Shown here piece by piece: positions 1 to 7,814 of a stretch of DNA of 64,000 bases (positions are counted from its first letter, which is position 1; every line of letters starts with the position of its first letter). Below the pieces are notes generated by a model. It searched no databases. It had not been told where the DNA came from and saw nothing but the letters and a program-made list of their open reading frames with translations. The translations under genes and the position numbers were made by a program. The DNA lies in the NCBI RefSeq assembly GCF_017744655.1, contig NZ_JAGIAW010000001.1:868001-932000 (forward strand), read 5' to 3'. The DNA comes from Devosia sp. (lineage in GTDB: Bacteria; Pseudomonadota; Alphaproteobacteria; Rhizobiales; Devosiaceae).

Positions 1-1
1 G

Positions 2-445
2 GAGCAGGGCACGCTTTACAAGTCTGCCGACACTTCGTTCGGCAAGCTTCTTGGCCTGCGCGCTCTCGGCATCAGCTACAACGAAGTGCCGCCCGGCAAG
101 TCGAGCTGCCCCTTCCACAACCATCACGTCGAAGAAGAACTCTTCATCGTGCTGGAAGGCGAGGGGACCTATCGCTTCGGTACCGAGCGCTATTCGTTCA
201 AGGCGGGCGACGTGCTTGGCGCGCCGACCGGCGGCCCGGACACAGCACACCAGATCCTCAATACTGGATCGGTGACGCTGAAATATCTGGGCGTGGCCAA
301 CAATGCCGATACCGAAGCTTGCGAATACCCTGACTCGGGGAAATTCCAGGTGACGAGCCGCACTTCGGCTACCCGTCGCCTCCGCCACTGCGGCCGCGAA
401 GGCCAGAACCACCTTGATTACTGGGATGGCGAGCCGGGCGCCTGA
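2..445 (+). CDS. Cupin-domain protein, 5' end outside the window
   Basis: The frame is open from the window edge, so the start codon lies upstream and only about 147 C-terminal residues are visible. The visible part holds a cupin beta-barrel: motif 1 reads HNHHVEEELFIVLEGEG, with the two metal-type histidines and glutamate, and a following GD..GAPTGGPDTAHQ stretch supplies the second motif with its histidine. The tail ends in DYWDGE, seen in small stand-alone cupins. The substrate cannot be told from sequence. It ends 40 nt before sufC on the same strand, so it may be transcribed with the SUF genes. SufB, normally next to sufC, is not in the window and is probably upstream of this gene. Confidence 0.8.
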   Translation, partial: EQGTLYKSADTSFGKLLGLRALGISYNEVPPGKSSCPFHNHHVEEELFIVLEGEGTYRFGTERYSFKAGDVLGAPTGGPDTAHQILNTGSVTLKYLGVANNADTEACEYPDSGKFQVTSRTSATRRLRHCGREGQNHLDYWDGEPGA

Positions 446-485
446 GGCGCTGCCAGCTATCCCTTCCGCAATTGGAGATACGAAA

Positions 486-1247
486 ATGACCACTCCCGTT
501 CTTGAAATCCGCAACCTGCACGCCCGCATCGAGGAACGCGAAATCCTCAAGGGTGTGAACCTCGTCATCCCGCAGGGCGAAGTCCACGCCATCATGGGCC
601 GCAACGGCTCGGGCAAGTCGACGCTGAGCTATGTGCTCGCCGGCAAGGAAGACTATGAGGTCACCGAGGGCGAAATCCTGCTCAACGGCGAGAACATCCT
701 CGAGATGGAACCGCATGAGCGCGCTGCTGCCGGCCTGTTCCTGGCCTTCCAGTACCCGATCGAAATCCCGGGTGTTGCGACCATGACCTTCCTCAAGGCC
801 GCCATCAACGCCCAGCGCAAGGCACGCGGCGAAGGCGAACTGACGACGCCGGAATTCATGCGCGCCGTCAAGGAAGCCGGCGCCCAGCTCAACGTCGATA
901 GCGACATGCTCAAGCGCCCGCTGAACGTCGGCTTCTCCGGCGGCGAAAAGAAGCGCGCCGAGATCATGCAGATGGCTCTGCTGAAGCCCTCGCTGGCCGT
1001 GCTCGACGAAACCGACTCCGGTCTCGACATCGACGCCCTGCAGGTCGTGTCCAAGGGCGTCAACGCACTCCGCGACGGCAAGCGCTCAATGCTCGTCATC
1101 ACCCACTACCAGCGCCTCCTCAACCACATCGTGCCCGACGTCGTGCACGTGTTCTCGGATGGCAAGATTGTCGAAAGCGGCGACAAGGACCTGGCGCTTC
1201 AGCTCGAAGCCAAGGGCTATGCCGACTATGACGGTCAGGCGGCGTAA
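486..1247 (+). CDS. sufC: Fe-S cluster assembly ATPase SufC
   Basis: SufC is the ABC-type ATPase of the SufBCD scaffold, which builds Fe-S clusters in the cytoplasm. The 253-aa product has Walker A GRNGSGKST near residue 37, the SufC-type signature GFSGGEKKRAEI and Walker B LAVLDETDSGLDID, and the H-loop ITHYQR. It has no membrane domain, as expected for SufC. The frame is open further upstream, but the ATG at 486 is chosen because GGAGA lies just before it and the protein then starts at the conserved N-terminus. It is followed after 6 nt by sufD, the usual order in alphaproteobacteria. Confidence 0.96.
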   Translation: MTTPVLEIRNLHARIEEREILKGVNLVIPQGEVHAIMGRNGSGKSTLSYVLAGKEDYEVTEGEILLNGENILEMEPHERAAAGLFLAFQYPIEIPGVATMTFLKAAINAQRKARGEGELTTPEFMRAVKEAGAQLNVDSDMLKRPLNVGFSGGEKKRAEIMQMALLKPSLAVLDETDSGLDIDALQVVSKGVNALRDGKRSMLVITHYQRLLNHIVPDVVHVFSDGKIVESGDKDLALQLEAKGYADYDGQAA

Positions 1248-1253
1248 CCAACC

Positions 1254-2462
1254 ATGCGTCAGACCTTTCCTGTCCGCCTCGGCGCCGCCGAGGAATCCCT
1301 GATCGCCCAGCTCAAGGCTGCCGGCGCCGACCAAGCCGCCGAACGCGTCACCGTGGCCGGCCTGCCGACCCGTCGTGTCGAGGCCTATCACTATACCGAC
1401 CTCAAGACGCTGCTGCGGGCCATCCCGCCGCTGGCACAGGCGGCAAACGAGGCCACTGGAACCGCTCTGCGCGTTCCGGGTGCCTACGCCCTGTCGATCG
1501 TCAACGGTGCCGTTCTCGGCGCCGCTACGGCACCGGAAGGCGTCAAGGTGGGCAAGACTCACGGCGGCGTTCTCACGAACCGCGATGACGTCATTGTCAG
1601 TGTTAGCAATGCGCTAGCAAAAGAGACGCTTAGTCTCGACCTCAAGGGCGCCATCGAGCAGGTCGTCCAGATCGACCATCGCATCGAAGGCGAAGCCGGC
1701 CACGTTGCCGACGCGACCAAGATTTTCGTTGCTGACGACTCCTCCGTCGTGATCCTCGAAACTTTTTCGGGCTCCGATGCCGCGCACGTCGGCAACCACG
1801 CCAGCTACATTGCGCTCGGCAAGAATGCCGTGGTGACCCACGTCACCGTCGACCTAAGTGGCCGCGCCACTTCGCATTTCGCGACCAACGAGTATCATCT
1901 CGCCGACGGCGCGCAGCTCCGCACGCTGGTCATCCATGCCGGCGCCGGCCTTGCCCGCACTCATCTCTTCCCGAAGATGGAAGGCGAGGGCGCGCATGCC
2001 GACGTGACCGGTCTCAACCTCGTATCGGATGGCCAACACTCTGATATCACTATGGAAACGCAGCACGCCGTGCCGCACACTTCCTCCCAGCCGTTGTTCA
2101 AGTCCATCACCCGCGGCCGTTCCAAGTCCGTTGTGCAGGGCAAGCTGATCGTCGCCCGCGACGCGCAGAAGACCGACGCAAAATTCATGCATCAGGGCCT
2201 CATGCTGTCGGACGACGCAGAAATCCTCTCGAAGCCCGAACTCGAAATCTATGCCGACGACGTCGTCTGCGGCCACGGTTCGACCTGCGGCAAGCTCGAT
2301 GAGGACAGCCTGTTCTATCTCCTCAGCCGCGGTATTCCCAAGGCCGAGGCGGAGACCATGCTGGTGCGCGGTTTCATCGCCGAACTCATTGATCCGATTG
2401 AAGATGAAGCGCTGAACGAAGCCCTGCAGGGCATCGTCGACGGCTGGCTGCTGGGGAAGTAA
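1254..2462 (+). CDS. sufD: Fe-S cluster assembly scaffold protein SufD
   Basis: SufD pairs with SufB in the SufBC2D complex. The 402-aa length is typical. The C-terminal beta-helix part carries CGHGSTCGKLDEDSLFYLLSRGI, the family hallmark that includes the conserved histidine at the SufB-SufD interface, followed by an AE..L..GF..E helix. The middle of the protein has the KTDAKFMHQGLMLSDDAEI stretch common to SufB and SufD. The short N-terminal region and the lack of a SufB-like cysteine set identify it as SufD rather than SufB. The ATG is 6 nt after sufC. It is separated from sufS by a palindromic repeat. Confidence 0.94.
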   Translation: MRQTFPVRLGAAEESLIAQLKAAGADQAAERVTVAGLPTRRVEAYHYTDLKTLLRAIPPLAQAANEATGTALRVPGAYALSIVNGAVLGAATAPEGVKVGKTHGGVLTNRDDVIVSVSNALAKETLSLDLKGAIEQVVQIDHRIEGEAGHVADATKIFVADDSSVVILETFSGSDAAHVGNHASYIALGKNAVVTHVTVDLSGRATSHFATNEYHLADGAQLRTLVIHAGAGLARTHLFPKMEGEGAHADVTGLNLVSDGQHSDITMETQHAVPHTSSQPLFKSITRGRSKSVVQGKLIVARDAQKTDAKFMHQGLMLSDDAEILSKPELEIYADDVVCGHGSTCGKLDEDSLFYLLSRGIPKAEAETMLVRGFIAELIDPIEDEALNEALQGIVDGWLLGK

Positions 2463-2473
2463 TCCCCGGCCTC

Positions 2474-2602
2474 TTCACCTCTCCCTTGGGGGAGAGGTCG
2501 GCGCGCAGCGCCGGGTGAGGGGGCCTTTGCGATCCGGGTGCGGAGGAAGGCCCCCTCACCCGACCGAAGACGGTCGACCTCTCCCCCAAAGGGAGAGGTG
2601 AA
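2474..2602. repeat. 129-bp imperfect palindromic intergenic repeat between sufD and sufS
   Basis: The outer arms are 2474-2500 and 2574-2602; they match on reverse complementation apart from one extra base. Inside them a second pair matches perfectly: CGGGTGAGGGGGCCTT at 2512-2527 and its complement at 2547-2562. Each outer arm is itself a small hairpin (CTCTCCC...GGGAGAG). This has the look of a dispersed REP/BIME-like element of GC-rich proteobacteria. The right arm ends 14 nt before the sufS start codon, so in the mRNA the fold would sit directly upstream of the sufS ribosome binding site. Confidence 0.85.
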
Positions 2603-2616
2603 GAACGGAACCCGGA

Positions 2617-3837
2617 ATGACCCTCGACTTCGAAAAAGTGCGTGCCGACTTTCCGATCCTGTCGGAAGTGATCCACGGCCATCGCCTGGTCTATCTCGAT
2701 AGCGGCGCCTCGGCCCAGAAGCCGGTGCAGGTGCTCGAGCGGATGGATTATGCCTTCCGGCACGAATATGCCAACGTTCACCGTGGCTTGCACACGCTCG
2801 CCAATCGCGCGACCGACGCTTATGAGGCCGGCCGCGAGAGCGTGCGGCGCTTCCTCAATGCCGGCCGGATCGAAGAAATCATCTTCACCCGTTCGGCCAC
2901 CGAGGCGATCAACCTCGTCGCGCAGTCCTTTGCCGGGCCGCGCATCGGGGCAGGGGACGAGATCGTCACCACGATCATGGAGCACCACTCCAATATCGTG
3001 CCCTGGCATTTCCATCGCGAGCGCAAGGGCGCTGTCATCACGTGGGTCGATGTCCTCGACGACGGCAGCTTCAGCCTTGATGCCTTCGAGGCGGCGCTGA
3101 CGGACAAGACGCGTATCGTCGCTGTTACGCATATGTCGAACGTGCTTGGCACTGTGACGCCGATCAAGCAAGTGATTGAAATCGCTCATGCTCGCGGTAT
3201 TCCGGTGCTCGTCGACGGCTCGCAGGGCGCCGTGCACACCAAGGTCGACGTTAGGGATCTCGACGCCGATTTCTACATCATGACCGGCCACAAGCTTTAT
3301 GGGCCCACCGGCATTGGCGTGCTCTACGGCAAGTATGACCTGCTCGCCGAAATGCAGCCCTATCAGGGTGGCGGCGAGATGATCGACACGGTCACCCTCG
3401 ACAATGTCACTTACAACGAGCCGCCGCATCGTTTTGAGGCCGGCACGCCGCCGATCGTCCAGGCCATCGGGCTTGGTGCGGCGCTGACCTACATGGAAAC
3501 GATTGGCCGCGACGAAATCGCCGCGCACGAGCATGAAGTCGCCGCCTATGCGCACGAAAAACTCAGCCGCATCAATTCCTTGCGTCTGATCGGCACCGCG
3601 CCGGGCAAGGGCGGCATTTTCTCCTTCGAGATCGCGGGCGCCCATGCCCACGATGTCGCCACCATTCTCGACCGCTACGGCATTGCAGTCCGTGCCGGCA
3701 CCCATTGCGCGCAGCCGCTGCTGAAGCGATTTGGCGTCACCTCTACCTGCCGGGCTTCCCTCGCCCTATATAACGGCAAGGACGATGTTGACGCGCTCGT
3801 GGACGGCATTGAGCGCGCCCGTAAATTTTTCGCCTGA
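2617..3837 (+). CDS. sufS: Cysteine desulfurase SufS (group II)
   Basis: SufS takes sulfur from L-cysteine with pyridoxal phosphate and passes it as persulfide to the SUF scaffold. The 406-aa protein shows the PLP-binding lysine in MTGHKLYGPTGIGVLYGK and the active-site cysteine loop RAGTHCAQPLLKRFG near residue 370, the short loop that marks group II (SufS) rather than IscS. The N-terminal LDSGASAQKP and EHHSNIVPWH cofactor motifs are intact. The ATG at 2617 follows GGAACCCGGA. Downstream genes sufT, a VOC gene and sufA are tightly spaced. Confidence 0.95.
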   Translation: MTLDFEKVRADFPILSEVIHGHRLVYLDSGASAQKPVQVLERMDYAFRHEYANVHRGLHTLANRATDAYEAGRESVRRFLNAGRIEEIIFTRSATEAINLVAQSFAGPRIGAGDEIVTTIMEHHSNIVPWHFHRERKGAVITWVDVLDDGSFSLDAFEAALTDKTRIVAVTHMSNVLGTVTPIKQVIEIAHARGIPVLVDGSQGAVHTKVDVRDLDADFYIMTGHKLYGPTGIGVLYGKYDLLAEMQPYQGGGEMIDTVTLDNVTYNEPPHRFEAGTPPIVQAIGLGAALTYMETIGRDEIAAHEHEVAAYAHEKLSRINSLRLIGTAPGKGGIFSFEIAGAHAHDVATILDRYGIAVRAGTHCAQPLLKRFGVTSTCRASLALYNGKDDVDALVDGIERARKFFA

Positions 3838-3847
3838 GAGACTTGTG

Positions 3848-4240
3848 ATGAGCGAAGACACCACACCAGCCGCTGACGAACAGATCGATGTCCGCATCCA
3901 GCCGACCATGCCCGAAAACCTGGGCGATGGCGAAGTGGAGCGCATCACCACTGACCTGATCGGTGCGCTGAAAACCGTCTATGATCCGGAAATTCCGGTC
4001 GATATCTATGAGCTGGGCCTGATCTACAAGGTCGATCTCGATGATGACCGCAACCTGACCATCGACATGACGCTGACCGCGCCGGGTTGCCCCGTTGCCG
4101 GCGAAATGCCGGCTTGGGTTGAAAACGCCGCCCGCGGCGTTGAAGGCATCCAGGACGTCAAGGTCAACATGGTCTTCGATCCCCCGTGGGATGCTTCGCG
4201 CATGAGCGAAGAAGCCCAGGTCGCGCTCAACTGGTGGTAA
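3848..4240 (+). CDS. sufT: SUF-associated MIP18/DUF59 protein SufT
   Basis: A 130-aa DUF59/MIP18 domain protein. Members encoded in suf operons (SufT) assist Fe-S cluster maturation or delivery. The key signatures are present: the YDPEIPVDIYELGLIY segment with the DPE motif, and TAPGCPVAGEMP with the conserved cysteine. About 35 acidic residues precede the domain. The open frame extends upstream inside sufS, but the ATG at 3848 gives the normal N-terminus 10 nt after the sufS stop. The VOC gene starts 1 nt after its stop. Confidence 0.9.
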   Translation: MSEDTTPAADEQIDVRIQPTMPENLGDGEVERITTDLIGALKTVYDPEIPVDIYELGLIYKVDLDDDRNLTIDMTLTAPGCPVAGEMPAWVENAARGVEGIQDVKVNMVFDPPWDASRMSEEAQVALNWW

Positions 4241-4241
4241 G

Positions 4242-4661
4242 ATGAACCGACCGCCGCTGAATGGGCTGGTCGAAACCGCGCTTTACGTCACCGACGTGCC
4301 GCGCAGCCGGGACTTTTATGTCCGAATCTTTGGTTTCGAGCCCATGGGCGGTGACGAGCGTATCCAGCCTCTGGCGGTTGCGCCGGGGCAGGTACTCTTG
4401 CTCTTCAAGCAGGGCGCGACGCTGAAGCCGATTCCCATCGGCGGCGGTTTCATTCCGCCCCATGACGGTGGCGGGGAACAGCATTTCGCCTTCGGCATTG
4501 AGTTGGAAGCCTATGACGATTGGAAAACCTTCCTTCAGGGCTTACATATAGAAATTGAGAGCGAGGTTGTTTGGCCGAGTGGCGGCCGCAGCCTTTATTT
4601 CCGAGATCCGGATCGCCTTGTGGTCGAGCTCGTGACCCGCGGTGTCTGGAAGAACTTTTAG
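4242..4661 (+). CDS. VOC/glyoxalase-superfamily protein inside the suf operon
   Basis: A 139-aa single-unit vicinal oxygen chelate protein with paired beta-alpha-beta-beta-beta modules. Visible family features are LYVTDVPRSRDFYVRIFGFE at the start, HFAFGI in the middle and RSLYFRDPDRLVVELVTRGVW at the end. The metal-ligand positions H (in QHFAF) and E (in VVELV) are present, so metal binding is plausible. The substrate is unknown; similarity to glyoxalase, fosfomycin-resistance or dioxygenase folds does not fix it. It starts 1 nt after sufT and ends 9 nt before sufA, so it is very likely co-translated with them. Confidence 0.88.
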   Translation: MNRPPLNGLVETALYVTDVPRSRDFYVRIFGFEPMGGDERIQPLAVAPGQVLLLFKQGATLKPIPIGGGFIPPHDGGGEQHFAFGIELEAYDDWKTFLQGLHIEIESEVVWPSGGRSLYFRDPDRLVVELVTRGVWKNF

Positions 4662-4670
4662 GAACGATCC

Positions 4671-5051
4671 ATGGCCTTCAAGATCATGTCGCTGTCCGAT
4701 GCGGCAGCCGAACGCATCAAGGAAATCATGGAAGATTCCGACAAGCCGGTCATTGGCCTGCGCGTCGGCATCAAGAATGCCGGCTGTGCCGGCGTCGCCT
4801 ATACGATGGACTATGTCAGCGAACCGCTGAAGGGCGACGATCACGTCACCGATCGGGGCGTCGATGTCTGGGTCGACCCCAAAGCGACCATGTACCTGCT
4901 CGGCACGGTCATGGATTTTGAACAGAGCAAGATGAGCTCGGGCTTTACCTTCAAGAACCCGAACCAGACCGGCGCTTGCGGCTGCGGCGAGAGCGTTACG
5001 CTCAAGGCGGCTGACCTGAAGGCGATCGCCGAGGCTCGAGCTACCGCTTGA
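4671..5051 (+). CDS. sufA: A-type Fe-S carrier SufA/IscA family
   Basis: An A-type carrier that receives clusters from SufBCD and hands them to apo-proteins. The 126-aa protein has the three conserved cysteines: one in KNAGCAGVAY and two in the C-terminal GACGCGES. Length and the N-terminal LSDAAAERIKEIM are typical of the HesB/IscA/SufA family. The ATG at 4671 follows GGAACG. It is the last gene of the suf group; the next coding region (aroA) is 292 nt away, across a structured repeat. Confidence 0.93.
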   Translation: MAFKIMSLSDAAAERIKEIMEDSDKPVIGLRVGIKNAGCAGVAYTMDYVSEPLKGDDHVTDRGVDVWVDPKATMYLLGTVMDFEQSKMSSGFTFKNPNQTGACGCGESVTLKAADLKAIAEARATA

Positions 5052-5077
5052 GGTAGCTTATGCGGTGACAAAGCAGC

Positions 5078-5267
5078 CCTCATCCTGAGGCGCGGAGCGC
5101 AGCGTAGCCTCGAAGGGTTCTGACTGGCTGCAATCGCTCCGGTGGAGCGATTGCAAGGAAGAACGCCCAGAGCGCTACGCGCGTCGGGCTATGGGCGTGG
5201 CACGATGCCTCCACTCTCTCGTCCTCGTGGTTCGAGGCTTTGCGCTGCAAAGCACCTCACCATGAGG
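5078..5267. repeat. Structured ~190-bp intergenic repeat between sufA and aroA
   Basis: This nearly fills the 292-nt gap 5052-5343, in which I see no gene. The outer arms 5078-5114 (starting CCTCATCCTGAGG, ending AGCCTCGAA) and 5231-5267 are 37-nt imperfect inverted copies. Between them lies a perfect 12-bp stem with a 3-nt loop (5129-5140 and 5144-5155, TGCAATCGCTCC), and a further CGCCCA...TGGGCG pairing around 5164-5197. The outer-arm type resembles widespread rhizobial intergenic palindromes. No T-run follows, so it is not a classical terminator, though it could end or protect suf transcripts. Confidence 0.8.
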
Positions 5268-5343
5268 ACTATCTGAGCATGGCCCCAGTGCAGGCTCTTC
5301 TGCGATTGCGTCAGGGAACGCTTTGTCTTAACACCACGGCATC

Positions 5344-6621
5344 ATGCCGAAAACGCTCCCGCCTGCCTACACCATCATCCCTCCTGGTCGTCCGCTTTCG
5401 GGTCGCGTTTCGCCCCCGGGCAGCAAGTCCATCACCAATCGCGCTTTGCTGCTCGCGGCTCTCGCCAAAGGCACGAGCCGGTTGACGGGTGCGCTCAAGA
5501 GCAAGGACACCGTGCTGATGGCGCAGGCCCTGCGCCAGATGGGTGTTACGGTCGAAGAGCCTGATGCGACTAGCTTTTTGGTCACCAGCAGCGGCAAGTT
5601 GACCGCGCCCGACGCACCGCTGTTTCTTGGCAATGCCGGCACAGCGACGCGCTTTCTGACGGCGGCGGTGGCAACTATCGACGGCGCCGTGGTGGTGGAT
5701 GGCGACGAGGACATGCGCCTGCGCCCAATCAAGCCGCTGGTTGATGCCCTGCGTTCGCTCGGAATCGATGCCGAAGCACCGACCGGTTGCCCTCCAGTGA
5801 CCATTCGCGGCACCGGCCGCTTTGGGAAGGGCAGGGTGGAAATCGATGCTTCTCTATCCAGCCAATACGTTTCCGCGCTGCTGATGGCTGCGCCATTTGG
5901 CGATGGGCCCATTGAGGTGGCACTGGCCGGCAAGGATATCGGCGCTCGTGGTTATGTCGACCTGACGCTGGCCGCCATGCGCTCGTTCGGTGCGAAGGTC
6001 GAAGAAACGTCGCCGGGCACCTGGCAGGTTGAACCGACCGGCTATGTCGCGACGGATTTCCATATCGAGCCCGACGCCTCGGCCGCCACCTATCTCTGGG
6101 GGATCGAAGCACTGACTGGCGGCAAGATCGATCTTGGCGTGGCAACAGGTGCCTTCACGCAACCGGACGCCGCCGCGCAGGCGGTCATCGCGCAATTCCC
6201 GAACATGCCTGCTGTCATCGACGGTTCGCAGATGCAGGACGCCGTGCCGACCATGGCCGTCGTTGCGGCCTTCAACAATCAGCCGGTGCGCTTCGTGGGC
6301 ATCGCCAATCTACGCGTCAAAGAAACTGACCGCATTCGCGCTGTTGCCAACGAACTGAACCGCATTCGTCCAGGCCTGGCGAGGGAAGAGGGCGACGATC
6401 TCCTGGTTGCGTCCGATCCGGCTCTGCTCGAAGCCTCGCAGCGCAATGTCACCTCGCGGATCGAAACCTATCACGATCACCGCATTGCCATGAGCTTTGC
6501 CTTGGCCGCCCTGCGCGTCGGCGGCGTGACGATTCTTGATCCCGCCTGCACGGGCAAGACCTATCCGGACTATTGGGACATGCTGGCGTCGCTCGGCGTC
6601 GAACTGGTTCCGACCGCCTGA
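5344..6621 (+). CDS. aroA: 3-phosphoshikimate 1-carboxyvinyltransferase (EPSP synthase)
   Basis: EPSP synthase joins shikimate 3-phosphate and phosphoenolpyruvate in the shikimate pathway. The 425-aa protein shows PPGSKSITNRALLLAALA near residue 24, LFLGNAGTATRFLTA at 93-107, SSQYVSALLMAAP, IANLRVKETDRI, YHDHRIAMSF and CTGKTYPDYWDML. These wordings are closer to E. coli AroA and to the EPSPS domain of fungal AROM than to the PGDKSISHR type common in Rhizobiales. At the position of E. coli Pro101 it has Phe104, as AROM does. The ATG at 5344 has only a weak ribosome site. It is preceded by a repeat and converges on the GGDEF gene with a 4-nt gap. Confidence 0.93.
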   Translation: MPKTLPPAYTIIPPGRPLSGRVSPPGSKSITNRALLLAALAKGTSRLTGALKSKDTVLMAQALRQMGVTVEEPDATSFLVTSSGKLTAPDAPLFLGNAGTATRFLTAAVATIDGAVVVDGDEDMRLRPIKPLVDALRSLGIDAEAPTGCPPVTIRGTGRFGKGRVEIDASLSSQYVSALLMAAPFGDGPIEVALAGKDIGARGYVDLTLAAMRSFGAKVEETSPGTWQVEPTGYVATDFHIEPDASAATYLWGIEALTGGKIDLGVATGAFTQPDAAAQAVIAQFPNMPAVIDGSQMQDAVPTMAVVAAFNNQPVRFVGIANLRVKETDRIRAVANELNRIRPGLAREEGDDLLVASDPALLEASQRNVTSRIETYHDHRIAMSFALAALRVGGVTILDPACTGKTYPDYWDMLASLGVELVPTA

Positions 6622-6633
6622 AGGATCAGGCGG
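6614..6633. terminator. Hairpin spanning both stop codons of aroA and the GGDEF gene
   Basis: A perfect 8-bp stem, CCGCCTGA (6614-6621) and TCAGGCGG (6626-6633), with a 4-nt loop AGGA. The left arm contains the aroA stop TGA and the right arm the opposite-strand stop of the diguanylate cyclase. It has no T-tract on either strand, so a bidirectional termination role is only a possibility. Confidence 0.4.
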
Positions 6634-7690
6634 CGGTGACGCCGCCTCGCGACTCGCTGATCTCGGTGAGGCTCTCTTCAGTGAGCACGCGATTGCGGCC
6701 GGCGTGCTTGGCCGCGTAGAGGCATCTGTCCGCGCGCTCGATCAGCGAGCCAGCCGTGTCCGAGGCGTGGAAGGCGGCGATACCGAACGAAGCCGTGATG
6801 CGGCCGAGCTTTTCATTGGTGGAACGCTTCAGCAATTCCTTGCCGTGGATGGCCTGGCGCACGTTCTCGGCAACGATGGTCGCGCCCTTGAGGTCGGTAT
6901 TGGGCAGAATGGCAACGAACTCTTCCCCGCCGTAGCGCGCAGCCAGGTCGCGCCCCTTGATGTTGGACTTGATGGTCATGGCCACGAGCCGCAACACCTG
7001 GTCACCGGTCTGGTGGCCGTAGGTGTCGTTAAAGCTCTTGAAGTGGTCGATATCCATCAGGATCAGGCAGAGCGGATTGCCGGTCTGCCGCGCATCGGCA
7101 ATGGCGGAGCGCAGGCCCTCGTCAAAGCTTTTGCGGTTGGCAATCTTGGTCAGCGGATCGAGCAGAGACTCGCGGCGAACATCGTCGAGGTCGCGCTGCA
7201 GAGCGGCGATGTCGTCGCGCGACGCTTCGAGCTTCTGCTCGAGCATGCGGTTGGTGTCCTGCATGCGCCGCGTTTCGGTCAACAGGCGGCCAGCAAGCGC
7301 CCTCAGGTCATCCGGCTCGATGTCGCGATCGAGATCGCCCTGCGCCGATTGCAACGAGCCGGAATAGGCATTGGCCGTCGTCATGGCGTGATCAATGGCC
7401 GAGTGCACCGCCTCGATGCGCACCTGCATGCGCTCCGAAACGGTCGACATGCGATCGTTGACGTCAGACTTCAGGAACTCGTTGTAGAGCGTTTCAGCGA
7501 GGCTCGCCGACGGCGATTCACCGGTCGCGAAAATCGCGTTGATCCGGTGGTTCAACGTTGGGTTGACCCCGGTCGCATAGGTGTAGAGCAGTTCATAGAA
7601 CTGCGGGTAGGGCGGAATACTACTCTTCTTCAGAAGATCGAGCGCTGAATTGGCATAGCCCAGCGCCCGCTTGAATTCGTGATCCGACAC
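6626..7690 (-). CDS. Diguanylate cyclase with GGEEF active site
   Basis: A 354-aa cytoplasmic protein predicted to make cyclic di-GMP from two GTP. The C-terminal GGDEF domain (about 170-335) has LTKIANRKSFD, the metal site MDIDHFKSFNDTYGH and RYGGEEF (GGEEF at 254-258), so catalysis is likely intact. The inhibitory RxxD site is replaced by KGRD (245-248), which may weaken product inhibition. The first 165 residues are helical with a coiled-coil-like stretch near 140-170 and no transmembrane segment; no sensor family is recognised. The start is GTG. It is convergent with aroA. Confidence 0.9.
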   Translation of the reverse strand: MSDHEFKRALGYANSALDLLKKSSIPPYPQFYELLYTYATGVNPTLNHRINAIFATGESPSASLAETLYNEFLKSDVNDRMSTVSERMQVRIEAVHSAIDHAMTTANAYSGSLQSAQGDLDRDIEPDDLRALAGRLLTETRRMQDTNRMLEQKLEASRDDIAALQRDLDDVRRESLLDPLTKIANRKSFDEGLRSAIADARQTGNPLCLILMDIDHFKSFNDTYGHQTGDQVLRLVAMTIKSNIKGRDLAARYGGEEFVAILPNTDLKGATIVAENVRQAIHGKELLKRSTNEKLGRITASFGIAAFHASDTAGSLIERADRCLYAAKHAGRNRVLTEESLTEISESRGGVTAA

Positions 7691-7814
7691 AGACTTCCCC
7701 GCGCCCCGTTACGCCGACCACCGGCCCTGAATCTTTACCTTAAAGTCATCTACAAGTCATAACGGCAGGCAACACAACGTGTCGACCAGCAAATTTTCGA
7801 AAACTGGCAGTATT

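Noticed and set aside
2386..3705. Minus-strand frame of 439 codons across sufS and the repeat
   Set aside because: Antisense to sufS; its C-terminal part is translation of the palindromic repeat, a common annotation artefact.
5196..5220. TGGCACG resembling a sigma-54 -24 element upstream of aroA
   Set aside because: There is no GC at the required -12 distance, and it lies inside the structured repeat.
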